A DNA stretch of 64,000 nucleotides from an uncultured Eubacteriales bacterium (GCA_934525675.1 CAKSZH010000004.1:62001-126000); one strand, 5' to 3'. Positions 43,667 through 53,344 are shown, counted from the stretch's first letter. Numbers and translations are program-made. The notes: a model not told the origin generated them from the sequence alone.

Positions 43667-43731
43667 GGCGGGGCGACTACGCCTTCCGCTCCCCGCCTCC
43701 GGCGGCAAGCGGAAGATTCCGCCGCCCCCGC
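43667..43731 (+). repeat. Paired-hairpin intergenic repeat, copy D (diverged)
   Basis: The left half GGGGCGACTACGCC keeps a GGCG/CGCC hairpin with an ACTA loop; the right half GCGGAAGATTCCGCCGCCC keeps the stem and the GCCGCCC tail. Motif spacing is about 39 bp. It reads in the same window direction as the other copies although both flanking genes are on the reverse strand. The rest of the gap 43370-43666 shows only the pfkA promoter. Confidence 0.55.
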
Positions 43732-43749
43732 TTCCGCGGGCTTGTCCCG

Positions 43750-44232
43750 TCAGTCCCCGACCAGTTGCTCCAAAACGCCCGTGAGAATTTCTGATACCGC
43801 CTCGTACCGGATCTCCTCCCGCGTCGCATCGGGGGACAGGTGAAGCAGAACCGCGCTCGTCCCGCGGGGACCCGCGATCGCCGTCCAGACCGTGCCGACC
43901 GGCTGCTCCGGTGTTCCTCCGCCGGGACCGGCAATCCCCGTGGCGGATACGCCGAAATCGGTTCCCAGTACCCGGCGGACTCCCTCCGCCATCTCTTTCG
44001 CCGTTTGCTCGCTGACCGCACCGAACCGCACCAGTGTCCCATGCGATACCCCGACCAGTTTTTCCTTCGCGTCACACGTGTAGGTCACACACGCGCCTGC
44101 AAATACCTCGGATGCACCCGGCACGTCGGTCAGCCGCTTGGCGATGTATCCGCCCGTGCAGGATTCCGCCGCCGCTATGGTCATGTGACGCGCCGCAAGC
44201 TCCCCGACAAGCAGTTCTTCGGGTTTTGCCAT
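43750..44232 (-). CDS. pncC: Nicotinamide-nucleotide amidohydrolase (CinA C-terminal domain)
   Basis: A 160-residue stand-alone CinA C-terminal domain that deamidates nicotinamide mononucleotide for NAD recycling. The active-site segment AAAESCTGGYIAKRLTDVPG (residues about 20-39, nucleophile Ser) and ATGIAGPGGGTPEQPVGTVW near 97-116 are clear. It lies 33 nt downstream of mscS in the same direction and may be co-transcribed. Confidence 0.92.
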   Translation of the reverse strand: MAKPEELLVGELAARHMTIAAAESCTGGYIAKRLTDVPGASEVFAGACVTYTCDAKEKLVGVSHGTLVRFGAVSEQTAKEMAEGVRRVLGTDFGVSATGIAGPGGGTPEQPVGTVWTAIAGPRGTSAVLLHLSPDATREEIRYEAVSEILTGVLEQLVGD

Positions 44233-44265
44233 ACGAATCTCTCCTTGCTGTCCGGTTTTCCCGGA

Positions 44266-45078
44266 TCACTGATTTTTGACGTGAACGTCCACCTGCGGGA
44301 AGGGAATCTCAATGCCCGCACGGTTGAGCTCCTTGTAAATGCCCTCGGTCAGATCAAACTTCACACCCCAGAAATCGGCATTCTTACACCAGACGCGAAG
44401 CGTGAAATTGATGGAGGAATCCGCCATCTCGGTCATGCGGAGAAAGGGCGCCGGATCCTTGGCAACCTTGTCGTGCGAGGCGGCAAGCGCGAGAACCACT
44501 TCTTTGACCTTCTCCACATCGGTGCCGTATGCCACACTGCAGGTCACTTCCACCCGGCGGGTCTTTTCCACGGAATAGTTGGTAATGACGGAAGAGGTCA
44601 GCGTGCCGTTCGGAATGACGACGTGCTTGTTGTCCGGGGTCACAAGACCGGTGTAGAACAGCCCGATCTCCTCCACGGTGCCGCCCTGACCGTCCGCTTC
44701 AATGTACTGCCCGATCTTGAACGGGTGAAAGATCAGCAGCATAATGCCGCTTGCCAGATTGGAAAGCGAACCCTGAAGTGCTAAGGCAATCGCCGCGCCG
44801 GCGGCGGCAATCACGGTGACAACCGATGCCATCGGGACGCCGAGAATGCCGATGACCATGACAATCATCAGAACATTCAGTCCGGCTTTGACAAAGGTCC
44901 GGACATAGCTTTTGACGGTCGGGTCGAGCTTTTCACTGCGTTTTCCCACCAGAAAGTGCTTCATGAAGAAGCGGATGAGAAAACTCCCGACGACCAGCAC
45001 CAGCACTGCCGCAAGCAGCTTCCACGCGATGTTCACACATCCGTTGACAAGATTGTTCCAGAATTCTTCCCAGGTCAT
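44266..45078 (-). CDS. mscS: Small-conductance mechanosensitive channel (MscS family)
   Basis: A 270-residue channel that opens under membrane tension to protect against osmotic shock. Three helices lie near residues 18-36, 66-82 and 87-115; the pore helix is rich in Ala and Gly (AAGAAIALALQGSLSNLASGI). The beta domain (FKIGQYIEADGQGGTVEEIGLFYT) follows. The start at 45078 has an aggagaac SD. It is upstream of pncC on the same strand. Confidence 0.95.
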   Translation of the reverse strand: MTWEEFWNNLVNGCVNIAWKLLAAVLVLVVGSFLIRFFMKHFLVGKRSEKLDPTVKSYVRTFVKAGLNVLMIVMVIGILGVPMASVVTVIAAAGAAIALALQGSLSNLASGIMLLIFHPFKIGQYIEADGQGGTVEEIGLFYTGLVTPDNKHVVIPNGTLTSSVITNYSVEKTRRVEVTCSVAYGTDVEKVKEVVLALAASHDKVAKDPAPFLRMTEMADSSINFTLRVWCKNADFWGVKFDLTEGIYKELNRAGIEIPFPQVDVHVKNQ

Positions 45079-45205
45079 TTTTTGAGTTCTCCTTTTTGTT
45101 CCTCAGTGATAGTCTGTCCCCCGGAAATCGGGGCGATTCTGGGATTATTATAACACCGGTAAAAAGAGAATTCAAGGGAAAAATCCGCAAAGACGGCAAC
45201 GGGAC

Positions 45206-45234
45206 TTGAAAAGACGGTAAAAATGAATTATAAT
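45206..45234 (+). promoter_or_regulatory. Sigma-A promoter of the radical-SAM genes
   Basis: TTGAAA (45206-45211) and TATAAT (45229-45234) with a 17-nt spacer, about 65 nt before the gene at 45305; divergent from mscS. Confidence 0.85.
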
Positions 45235-45304
45235 ATTGAAAAAGATTGTTTTTTGCCGCGGACGGACGGAAATCCTGCCCGGCATGACGGAAGGAGGCGG
45301 GAAT

Positions 45305-46234
45305 ATGCCGGAATGCAGGATCTGTCCGCGCGGATGCCGGGCTGACCGCACCGCCGGGGGAACAGGATACTGCGGGGAGACCTCCGCGCTCCGTGTCGCC
45401 CGCATCGCGCTCCATCCGTGGGAGGAGCCGCCGATCAGCGGAAAGTCCGGTTCGGGGACCGTTTTCTTTTCCGGTTGCAACCTCGGTTGCGTATTCTGCC
45501 AGAATTACCGCGTCAGCCATGAAGGACTCGGGCGGGAGATTACGGAGGACAAGCTCGCAGAGGAGATGCTCCGCCTGCGCGACGAGGGTGCCGCAAATAT
45601 CAATCTCGTGACCCCGACGCACTTCACGGAGCAGATAATCCGCATTCTTGAAAAGGTCCGTCCGACGCTCGGGATTCCCGTCGTCTGGAACAGCGGCGGG
45701 TATGAATTGCCCGAAACGCTGGAACGGCTTGCGGGACTTGTCGATATTTTTCTGCCGGATTTCAAGTACGCGTCGGGAGTCTTGGCAAAACAGTATTCCG
45801 ACGCTCCCGATTACCCGGAGGTCGCCGCGGCGGCGCTCCGGACCATGTACCGTCTCGTCGGAGACGCACAATTCGGTTCCGACGGCATGATGAAGAAGGG
45901 AATCATTGTCCGCCACCTCGTGCTTCCCGGCGGAAGGCGGGATTCCCAAGAGGTGCTTCACTGTATTGCGGAAACGGTTCCGGTTTCCGGAATCCGCCTC
46001 AGCCTTATGAGCCAGTACACGCCGGAATTCGCCATGCAGTGCCCCTATCCGGAGCTGCACCGCCGCGTGACCACATTTGAGTATGAGTCGGTGGTGAAGG
46101 AAGCCGAACGGCTCGGCTTTGACGGATATTTTCAGAGACGTTCCTCCGCCGATGCGTGTTACACGCCCCCGTTCGAGGGGACGGTCAGAGTGACGCGCAA
46201 AACAGACCGCGGAAATCCCGTGCAAAAGATCTGA
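45305..46234 (+). CDS. PflA/PflX-like radical SAM protein
   Basis: A 309-residue radical-SAM enzyme of the COG1313 (PflX-like) family. An N-terminal Cys-rich segment ([20 protein letters not shown], residues 4-23) precedes the cluster motif [11 protein letters not shown] near 60-70. NLVTPTHF and VVWNSGGYE follow. These proteins resemble pyruvate-formate-lyase activases, but the substrate is unknown and no glycyl-radical enzyme gene is adjacent. ATG 45305 has a ggaaggagg SD. Confidence 0.9.
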   Translation: MPECRICPRGCRADRTAGGTGYCGETSALRVARIALHPWEEPPISGKSGSGTVFFSGCNLGCVFCQNYRVSHEGLGREITEDKLAEEMLRLRDEGAANINLVTPTHFTEQIIRILEKVRPTLGIPVVWNSGGYELPETLERLAGLVDIFLPDFKYASGVLAKQYSDAPDYPEVAAAALRTMYRLVGDAQFGSDGMMKKGIIVRHLVLPGGRRDSQEVLHCIAETVPVSGIRLSLMSQYTPEFAMQCPYPELHRRVTTFEYESVVKEAERLGFDGYFQRRSSADACYTPPFEGTVRVTRKTDRGNPVQKI

Positions 46235-46310
46235 CGACCGCCGGGCGAAAGAATTCAGAAGAAAGGGCGCTTCCTTCTCCTTTGAGGGGACAGAAGCAAC
46301 GGTAAGGTAT

Positions 46311-48602
46311 ATGAAAACAACGACTGTCGGGGTGTCCCCGGAGGTAAACGGCTTTCTGCCGCTTTCCCGCGCCGAAATGGAGGCACGGGGGTGGGATCGC
46401 CCCGACTTTGTATATGTGACGGGCGACGCGTATGTCGATCACCCGTCCTTCGGCGTTGCCATCATTTCCCGAGTGCTGGAGGACGCGGGATACCGCGTCG
46501 CCATCCTCGCCCAGCCGGATTACACCTACTGTGAGGCATTCCGGGAATACGGCAAGCCCCGCCTCGGGTTTCTTGTGACCGCAGGCAACATCGACTCCAT
46601 GGTCGCGCATTACACCGCGTCAAAGAAGCGCCGCAGCGAGGACTATTATTCCCCCGGCTGCAAGGCTGGGAAGCGTCCCGACCGCGCCTGCATTGTTTAC
46701 TGCAACCGTATCCGCGAGGCATACGGCGATGTGCCGATCATCCTCGGCGGACTGGAAGCCTCCCTCCGCCGCTTCGCACATTACGATTACTGGGATGACC
46801 GCGTGAGGCGTTCGGTTCTCGTCGATTCCCGTGCCGACCTTCTGACCTACGGTATGGGAGAAAATATCCTGCTCCGCATTGCGGAACTGCTCGACCGCGG
46901 TGTGCCCGTCAAAAAGATCCGCGATGTCAGAGGCTCCGTCTGGATGGGTAAGGCGGGAGACGCGATTCATTTTCCCGTCGCCGCGGAATTTGATTTCAAT
47001 GAACTCAAGACCGACAAACGTAAGTACGCTGAGGCGTTCGGTGTGCAGTACCGCAACCAGGACGCAATCAACGGGCGTGCGCTCGTTGAGCATTACGACG
47101 ACAAAATCTTAGTACAGAACCCACCCATGCCGCCCCTGGAGCGCGAGGAGCTGGATCATGTGTACGCGCTTCCGTATATGCGGACCTATCATCCGTCCTA
47201 TGAGAAGGAAGGCGGCGTTCCGGCGATTGAAGAGGTGCGTTTCTCCGTGACGCATAACCGCGGGTGTTTCGGCGGCTGTAACTTCTGCGCGCTCGCGTTT
47301 CATCAGGGGCGCACCGTCCGTTCGAGAAGCGAGGAAAGCGTTCTTGCCGAGGTCCGGAAGATCACCGAGCTGCCCGGCTTCAAGGGATATATCCACGATG
47401 TCGGCGGTCCCACCGCGAACTTCCGCGAGCCTGCCTGCGAAGAGCAACTGAAGGACGGCGTTTGCGCCGGGCGCAAATGCCTCGCTCCCACGCCCTGCAA
47501 AAACGTGCGGGTCGATCACAGCGAGTATCTGCACCTGATCGAGGAGATCGAAAAGATCCCCAAGGTCAAAAAGGTGTTCATCCGTTCCGGTATCCGTTTC
47601 GATTACCTCATGCTTGACCCCGACGATTCTTTCTTCCGCCACTTAGTCAGAAACAACGTGTCGGGTCAGCTTAAGGTCGCGCCCGAGCACTGCTCGGACA
47701 ATGTTCTCCGTTGCATGGGAAAACCGGATTTTTCGGTGTACGAGGCGTTTCGTAAAAAGTATTTCGGGCTTTGCCGCGAAATCGGAAAAGAACAGTATCT
47801 CGTGCCGTACCTCATGTCGAGCCACCCCGGTTCCACGCTGAATGACGCGGTGGAGCTTGCGCTCTGTCTCAAGCGTGATCATTACGCGCCCGAGCAGGTG
47901 CAGGACTATTATCCCACGCCCGGTACCGCCTCCACGGTCATGTACTATACCGGCATCAACCCGCTTGACATGAAGCCCGTATACGTTGCAACGGATTACC
48001 ACGAAAAACAGCTTCAGCGCGCGCTTCTGCAATTCAACCGCCCTCAGAACGCAAAGCTCGTGCGCGAGGCGCTCATCAAAGCTGGGAGAGAAGACCTCAT
48101 CGGCTACGGTCCCGAATGCCTGGTCCGTCCCGAGCGCGAGTTTGGCGGACATCCCGACGGAAATCGTTACGCAAGCGGCGGTCGCGGAGGCCATGGCGAT
48201 CACAGTAGCCGCGGCGGCAGAGCCGGCCGGGACGGCGCATCCCGCAACGGAACCGGTGACCTCGCACGTGACGGCGACAATCATACTTCCGGCGACCGTA
48301 AAGGGAATTCCAAAGCACAGGGGGGCGGTTCTTCGTATCGTCCCGCCGACGACGCCCGCCGCGACGGCAGAAAATCGTGGGGAAGCGGTCGCGGAAAGGG
48401 CTTTGCGGAGAAGGGAAAGCCGCAGTCCGACGGGAAACGGAACGGGGAACGCCCGGTCGGTCAAAACCGCTCCGCAGGGTACGAAAAATCCGCCCGGAAA
48501 ACCAACAGTTACGGGCAGGCTCCCCGGAAAGAGCTTTCCGCACGCATGAATCCCGCAAACAGCGGGGGCAAAAAGAAAACCGGAAATCCGAAGAAAAAGT
48601 AA
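46311..48602 (+). CDS. YgiQ-family radical SAM protein with Gly/Arg/Lys-rich tail
   Basis: A 763-residue UPF0313/YgiQ-type radical-SAM protein of unknown reaction. [34 protein letters not shown] near the start is diagnostic; the cluster motif is [13 protein letters not shown] near 321-333, and the family's C-terminal [14 protein letters not shown] lies near 504. The last 130 residues form a low-complexity extension rich in Gly, Arg, Ser, Asp and Lys with RGG-like stretches ([20 protein letters not shown]), typical of RNA-binding tails. No good SD precedes ATG 46311. Confidence 0.92.
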   Translation: MKTTTVGVSPEVNGFLPLSRAEMEARGWDRPDFVYVTGDAYVDHPSFGVAIISRVLEDAGYRVAILAQPDYTYCEAFREYGKPRLGFLVTAGNIDSMVAHYTASKKRRSEDYYSPGCKAGKRPDRACIVYCNRIREAYGDVPIILGGLEASLRRFAHYDYWDDRVRRSVLVDSRADLLTYGMGENILLRIAELLDRGVPVKKIRDVRGSVWMGKAGDAIHFPVAAEFDFNELKTDKRKYAEAFGVQYRNQDAINGRALVEHYDDKILVQNPPMPPLEREELDHVYALPYMRTYHPSYEKEGGVPAIEEVRFSVTHNRGCFGGCNFCALAFHQGRTVRSRSEESVLAEVRKITELPGFKGYIHDVGGPTANFREPACEEQLKDGVCAGRKCLAPTPCKNVRVDHSEYLHLIEEIEKIPKVKKVFIRSGIRFDYLMLDPDDSFFRHLVRNNVSGQLKVAPEHCSDNVLRCMGKPDFSVYEAFRKKYFGLCREIGKEQYLVPYLMSSHPGSTLNDAVELALCLKRDHYAPEQVQDYYPTPGTASTVMYYTGINPLDMKPVYVATDYHEKQLQRALLQFNRPQNAKLVREALIKAGREDLIGYGPECLVRPEREFGGHPDGNRYASGGRGGHGDHSSRGGRAGRDGASRNGTGDLARDGDNHTSGDRKGNSKAQGGGSSYRPADDARRDGRKSWGSGRGKGFAEKGKPQSDGKRNGERPVGQNRSAGYEKSARKTNSYGQAPRKELSARMNPANSGGKKKTGNPKKK

Positions 48603-48615
48603 TCGTTTGTCCGCC

Positions 48616-48710
48616 GTGGGCGACTTCCGCCCGCGCCGCAGTCGCTTTGTCCGCAGAAACCCGGCACCCCGCCGGCATTTCCGCGCCGCATCGCGGACTT
48701 CCGCCGCCCG
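48616..48710 (+). repeat. Paired-hairpin intergenic repeat, copy E (long form)
   Basis: Left motif GTGGGCGACTTCCGCCCGCGC (first 20 nt from 48616) and right motif CGCGGACTTCCGCCGCCCG (48692-48710). GGCGAC to GGACTT is 76 bp, exactly as in copy A. It begins 14 nt past the ygiQ stop and abuts the second 53-bp element. Confidence 0.78.
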
Positions 48711-48763
48711 GTTCGCCCCGCCGTCGGATCCCCACTCCGTGGGTGCCCGCCGACAGGCGGGGC
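48711..48763 (+). repeat. 53-bp hairpin element, copy 2
   Basis: Same length and outer 13-bp stem as the copy at 29048-29100; the inner hairpin is CCCAC-TCC-GTGGG. All four differences fall in the inner hairpin: two in the loop and two forming a G:C to A:T pair change. It lies immediately after repeat copy E. Confidence 0.8.
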
Positions 48764-48808
48764 TCGTTGCCCCTTGCTTCCACTCTTGCAGCCCCGATTC
48801 CAAATACA

Positions 48809-48851
48809 CAGTAACGGCGCGGGATCCTTTCGGGACCCCGCGCCGTTACTG
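48809..48851. terminator. Convergent terminator between ygiQ-type and alpha-galactosidase genes
   Basis: A perfect 15-bp stem (cagtaacggcgcggg, 48809-48823, with 48837-48851) lies between two genes transcribed toward each other. T tracts are poor on both sides, so bidirectional use is inferred from position. Confidence 0.6.
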
Positions 48852-48878
48852 TATTGATGATTGCGCGGCAGAGCGCTC

Positions 48879-50840
48879 TTACTTCTTCAAAAGGCTGTCA
48901 AACGGCACCGGCTCCGCTTTTTTTGTAATGGCAGCGCAATAGACCGAGCTGTCGCCGACCGCGACCTTGCCGTCCCGGATGGGGTACAGGTTCCATGCTG
49001 CCGTTCTGGTATAAGAGACCGAGTAGGAAATCTCGTGCCAGATTGCAAGTACTTCATACTCCTTGGTGAAAACATTCTGCGCCAGATACATGGTGAATTC
49101 GTCCGCGCCGGGAATGTCGAAGATGCGGAGCTTGCCCGCCTTTTCTTCGTGATCCGTTCCGAATGCGGCAACCGTCAGAGCACCGTCCGTCGCGCGGTTG
49201 AAGAGTTTGATCGGCAGCTTGTCCGCCTCCGGGTCCACGTACAGACAGTCGGGCGTGGGAAGCGCGGCTCCCGGGAACCGCCCCTCAAAGGAACCGTCCT
49301 GCCGGAACAGGGGAGCGAGGCAACCCGCTTCGGTGCCTCCCACCGGATCGCTCGTGTAAACGGGTCCGCCGCTCATCGCGCGGAGCAGACAGTTCGCCTC
49401 CGCCGTGATATGGCGTGTCCAGAACATGTCGTAGTCACAGACGTTGATCTTTTCGTGGAACATCGCCGTCCACGCGTTCTGCAGAATGAAATGCCGGATG
49501 ACGTCGATCGGATAATCCGGGAAAAAATCGTTGGAATTGCGGTCGATCGCCGAGGCCGGTCGCGTCAGAATGTCCTGATTGACAGCGCCCATGCAGTTGA
49601 TGAGCGCGCCGCCGAAATGAGTCTCTGCCGAGCGGTCAAGCGCACGGTGCAGTGCCGCAACACCTGCGGTGCTGTATGTCATCTCTTCCACAAGGTAGCT
49701 GTACGACGACTGATTGTCCACCTTGATGAAGTCCACGCCCTGCGCGGCAAGATAGGTGTGCCACGCGTCATAGAAACGGAACGCCTTCTCTTCGTCGGGC
49801 GCTATGTGCAGATCCCCGCCGGGAAGCGTGATCAGCGTGTCCGCAAAGTCGCGGGCAAGGGGGCCGTCCGGGTGGACCCCCGTCCAGTACCCGTTCAAGG
49901 CGTGCCAGACACCGACGTATCTGACTCCGTATTCCGTTTTGAGCCGCCGGATGGTGCCGGCAAGCCCGTCCGGGAATTTTTTAAAGTCCTCTTCAAACGA
50001 CCAGAGCCGGTCGTCCCGGTACTGCGACCAGCCGTCGTCGATGAGCAGCCAGTCGATCTTCACGTTCTTTTCGCGGAATTCTTCCATTTTTTCGAAGAGC
50101 TTTTCTTCGGTCACGTCCTTGTAGAACGCGTTCCAGGTACACCAGCCGAAGCCTTCCAGCTGTTCCGGATATTTGCGCTCTTGCCTCAGCGGAACCCCGA
50201 TCCATCCCGCCTTGCGGCAGTCGCGGAAGAGTGTTTCCACCGCCGTGTACGGGTCGCTGTCATCGGTGACGGCAAAGGCAAGCCCGCTCATCTCCGTGTC
50301 TCCGTTCATGCCGGAGGAGAGTACGACGCTCTCGCCGTCGATCTCTGCACGGATGCGGTCGGAAACCAGCGGGAGAAGCGCAACGTGACGGTTTTTGTCC
50401 TTTGCGAGCAGACTCTGGGTCTCAGCGGGCAGATCCGCCATGCTCTCCGCAAAGATCGGGTACTGCCACCAGACGTGTCCCTTGACAGTACAGCCCACGT
50501 ATTGCGCCCGATCCGCGGCAACGCGCGCGTGCAGGATCATGCCCCCATGCGCGTCAAAGCGGGGGTGCAGATACTTTTCGTGGCAGGAGAGCTTCGCACT
50601 GACCGAAACACAGCCGGTCCCCTCCTCTTCGGATAGCGTCAGTTCGACGGTTTCCACGTGTTCTCCGTGGAAGGTAAGAACGGTTTTTTTGTCCGAGACC
50701 GTGATGGCGGGATCGGTGAGCGCGATCTTCACCCCGCGGGAGACGCAAAGCTCCACCCACATCTCTTCGAGAAGTGCCCGTCCGTCCTTGGTGATCACGC
50801 ATTTTCCGCGTGAAGAATAAGCGCCGAAACGATTCTGCAT
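48879..50840 (-). CDS. GH36 alpha-galactosidase / raffinose-synthase-like glycosidase
   Basis: A 653-residue cytoplasmic glycosidase of the Sip1/raffinose-synthase branch of GH36. GWCTWNAFYKDVTEEKL near 230, LLIDDGW near 264, the nucleophile segment FIKVDNQSSY near 368, and the acid/base region DRNSNDFFPDYP near 428 are all visible. Likely role: release of galactose from raffinose-family oligosaccharides. No signal peptide. The start at 50840 has a ggaaagg SD. It follows the secreted glucosaminidase-like gene by 116 nt on the same strand. Confidence 0.88.
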   Translation of the reverse strand: MQNRFGAYSSRGKCVITKDGRALLEEMWVELCVSRGVKIALTDPAITVSDKKTVLTFHGEHVETVELTLSEEEGTGCVSVSAKLSCHEKYLHPRFDAHGGMILHARVAADRAQYVGCTVKGHVWWQYPIFAESMADLPAETQSLLAKDKNRHVALLPLVSDRIRAEIDGESVVLSSGMNGDTEMSGLAFAVTDDSDPYTAVETLFRDCRKAGWIGVPLRQERKYPEQLEGFGWCTWNAFYKDVTEEKLFEKMEEFREKNVKIDWLLIDDGWSQYRDDRLWSFEEDFKKFPDGLAGTIRRLKTEYGVRYVGVWHALNGYWTGVHPDGPLARDFADTLITLPGGDLHIAPDEEKAFRFYDAWHTYLAAQGVDFIKVDNQSSYSYLVEEMTYSTAGVAALHRALDRSAETHFGGALINCMGAVNQDILTRPASAIDRNSNDFFPDYPIDVIRHFILQNAWTAMFHEKINVCDYDMFWTRHITAEANCLLRAMSGGPVYTSDPVGGTEAGCLAPLFRQDGSFEGRFPGAALPTPDCLYVDPEADKLPIKLFNRATDGALTVAAFGTDHEEKAGKLRIFDIPGADEFTMYLAQNVFTKEYEVLAIWHEISYSVSYTRTAAWNLYPIRDGKVAVGDSSVYCAAITKKAEPVPFDSLLKK

Positions 50841-50956
50841 AGCGTTTCTGTTTCCTTTCCGGTTTGGTTTGGATGTCGTTTGTTTTCAGTTGCCGATTGC
50901 CCGGCACTTTGGTACGCGGTGTCACAGCCGCCGCCCGAGCGAGTTTGCCTGCGTGT

Positions 50957-52243
50957 TCAGGTACCGGGGCGCGGCGTGGCGCTCTCCGGCATTCCTTCGT
51001 AAACGGGAATGAGGAAGCGGTAATTCTCCTCCGTTGCTCCCGCCGTGGCAAAAGCGCGGGCAAGCGTGCGCCCTTCGGCATACGCGGCGACGATGTTCTG
51101 CGCGTGCTGTCCCCAGAAATTGCGGGACTTGCCCGTTGCCGTGACGCTCCGCACGTCCACGTTGAATTTGAGCAGATACGGGGTGTCCTGATGGTTGGTG
51201 ACAAACCGGTCGGCGAGCACGGCGGCTCCGCCGGCAATGGACTTTTCAAGCGTGTCCCAGACGATGCCGTCCCGTCCCTTCATGGCGTAATTCACGGCGT
51301 TCCGCAGAATCTCCTCCGCGCCGTTTCCGGACGCGCCGATGTTGAAGAAGTTGTAGTAACCGTCCAGATTCGATTCGTCCCTCCCGGAATACCTGGAGAT
51401 TACGGTTCCGCAGGTGCCGAGCGCGGTCGGGGAACCGATGGCGCCGTGCTCCATTCTGCCGCGAACGGCAAGATATGCCGCGCTGATGCCGTACTGCGCG
51501 CCCACGCGGGTGAACAGCGCCGTGTAGGTTTCGTCCGTGCCGGGAAGTGTCCCGTCCATAAAGGTCCCATGGAGCACCGCTCTGACGGTTTCTTCCGTAG
51601 CAGGACAGGAGACGTCAAAGAACTGGAAAATATCCGTTTCGTTGAAGAAGTTGCGGGGATCCATGTAGTACGCGACCGCGTCGCGCGATGCGGCACGGTA
51701 GCCGGAATCGTAGATGGTGGTGTCGTCCTCGCGGAACATGGCGGCGTACAGCTTGTCGTTCGGGACAAGGTTGTTGTTCGGCGCGTAGACCTCCATGTCA
51801 AGCACATAGTTCCAGGTGTATCTTGCGCAGAGTCCCGTCACGTCCAGCGGGACAAATTCCCATGTGGGGTGCGCCTGCAGAAGGCGCGAAAGGGGCAGGG
51901 CATAGCTGTCCGGGAATCCGGCAGACAAAAGCGACCGGTATTCCTTGCTTTCGCGGATTTCTGTTTCGGTTTCCGTCCCGGTTTCGGAGCCGGTTTCGGA
52001 ATCTGTTTCCGGATCGGTTTCGGGATCGGTTTCAGAATCGGTGTCAGAGCCGGAAACTGTTTCGAATCCGGTCTCGGAATCGGGTTCTGTTTCGAGCCCG
52101 GTCTCGGAATCGGGATCTGTTTCAGAGGCAGTCTCCGTTTCGGTTCCCGGGTGATCCGGCTTCGGAACGTCAGGGTGGGAGGGGAAACGCCACGCAAACA
52201 ACAGGATCAGGATACTGAGGATCAGACTGATGAGCTTCTGCAT
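50957..52243 (-). CDS. Secreted N-acetylglucosaminidase-like protein with Ser/Glu/Thr/Asp repeats
   Basis: A 428-residue protein: a signal peptide (LISLILSILILLFAW), a linker at about 28-96 made of ETDPDSETG-type repeats, then a domain resembling the LytD-type endo-beta-N-acetylglucosaminidases (COG4193): YYMDPRNFFNETDIFQFF near 192-209, YGISAAYLAVRGRMEHGA near 250, and GYYNFFNIGASG near 289. The acidic repeats are probably a cell-wall or surface spacer. It would cleave peptidoglycan glycan strands. The start at 52243 has an aaaggag SD. Confidence 0.83.
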   Translation of the reverse strand: MQKLISLILSILILLFAWRFPSHPDVPKPDHPGTETETASETDPDSETGLETEPDSETGFETVSGSDTDSETDPETDPETDSETGSETGTETETEIRESKEYRSLLSAGFPDSYALPLSRLLQAHPTWEFVPLDVTGLCARYTWNYVLDMEVYAPNNNLVPNDKLYAAMFREDDTTIYDSGYRAASRDAVAYYMDPRNFFNETDIFQFFDVSCPATEETVRAVLHGTFMDGTLPGTDETYTALFTRVGAQYGISAAYLAVRGRMEHGAIGSPTALGTCGTVISRYSGRDESNLDGYYNFFNIGASGNGAEEILRNAVNYAMKGRDGIVWDTLEKSIAGGAAVLADRFVTNHQDTPYLLKFNVDVRSVTATGKSRNFWGQHAQNIVAAYAEGRTLARAFATAGATEENYRFLIPVYEGMPESATPRPGT

Positions 52244-52288
52244 ATCGGCTCCTTTCCGCGATGCTTCGCGGTGATACGTAATGAATTT

Positions 52289-52317
52289 ATTTTACCATAG
52301 TTTCCACCCGAAATCAA
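52289..52317 (-). promoter_or_regulatory. Promoter of the glucosaminidase-like gene
   Basis: On the reverse strand TTGATT (52317-52312), 17-nt spacer, TAAAAT (52294-52289), about 45 nt before the start codon. Confidence 0.75.
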
Positions 52318-52411
52318 GTGCCGCGTACATTTCCCGCTTGGCTATCTCACCAAAAAACAGGAGTTTTATTGTGAAGATATGACAAATTGGAAAAATCCCG
52401 CGGGGAAGCCC

Positions 52412-52440
52412 TTGCAAAGATTTCCTGTGAGTGATATAAT
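52412..52440 (+). promoter_or_regulatory. Promoter of the hydrolase gene at 52478
   Basis: TTGCAA (52412-52417) and TATAAT (52435-52440) with a 17-nt spacer, plus TGA as an extended -10; divergent from the glucosaminidase promoter. Confidence 0.85.
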
Positions 52441-52477
52441 GATTACGACTGAAAATCAGAAGATTTTTGAGGTTTGT

Positions 52478-53230
52478 ATGTGGAAGATTAATTTTGATTA
52501 CAAGAAGGATCAGTGGTACGGCAGACTCATGATCGAGTTCCCGTTTGAGGACCGTACCGCATGGATCGTGTTTCCCGATGAGGACAAGGCGACCGACCGG
52601 ATCGCCATGAAAATGGAGTACTGGGGCGCGTTCCCGGCGACCGAGCAGCGTCTTGTGGATGAGGGGTATTTTCTCGTGTTTCTCACCAACAAGAACCGTT
52701 GGGGACAGGATGTCGATCATGACGCGAAGGTGCGCTTCATCGACTTCATGAACCGTGAGTTCGGCACCCGCAAGAAGATTGTCTGCGTCGGCATGAGCTG
52801 CGGCGGATTTCATTCCGTCAATTTCGTGTCCCGTCACCCGGACTACGTGTCCGCTCTGTACCTGGACGCGCCGCTGCTCAATATGCTTTCCTACCCGATG
52901 GGCTACGGTGTCGGCACCCAGCATCTTTACGTCTTTGATGAGGAGATCGCGCCGGCATACGGCTTCACGCTCTCTGACCTCATCAATTACCGGGATATGC
53001 CCTATGACCGCATCCACACGCTGGTGGAAAACCGCATCCCCGTCGCCATGACGGCAGGGGACAGCGACAAGACCGTGCCTTACGTGGAAAACGGCAGGTA
53101 CATTGAAGAGGCGTACCGGGGGACGGATATCCCGTTCTTCCTTACCATCGTCCCCGGCAGAGACCATCACCCCCACGGGCTGGAGGATCCCGCGCCCGTG
53201 ATCGAATTTATCCGGAAGTACGCGCTCTGA
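52478..53230 (+). CDS. Alpha/beta-hydrolase (esterase/peptidase-like)
   Basis: A 250-residue cytoplasmic hydrolase. The nucleophile elbow is GMSCGG near residue 106; the acid is likely in MTAGDSDKTVPY near 191 and the histidine in GRDHHPHG near 228. FEDRTAWIVFPDEDKATDR near the start has the look of a bacterial domain of unknown specificity. ATG 52478 has a weak tgaggt SD. It lies 114 nt before fucI and may be on its transcript, which would suggest a sugar-ester substrate, but this is speculative. Confidence 0.72.
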   Translation: MWKINFDYKKDQWYGRLMIEFPFEDRTAWIVFPDEDKATDRIAMKMEYWGAFPATEQRLVDEGYFLVFLTNKNRWGQDVDHDAKVRFIDFMNREFGTRKKIVCVGMSCGGFHSVNFVSRHPDYVSALYLDAPLLNMLSYPMGYGVGTQHLYVFDEEIAPAYGFTLSDLINYRDMPYDRIHTLVENRIPVAMTAGDSDKTVPYVENGRYIEEAYRGTDIPFFLTIVPGRDHHPHGLEDPAPVIEFIRKYAL

Positions 53231-53344
53231 CGCCGCGCCGCGGAACAAAACGGAAATACGCGCCGGGCGGACAGGGAAGCCCCCGAAGGCTCCGCGCATA
53301 TTGATAAAAAGAAAGTGCAAAACATATTTTTGGAGGGAATATCA

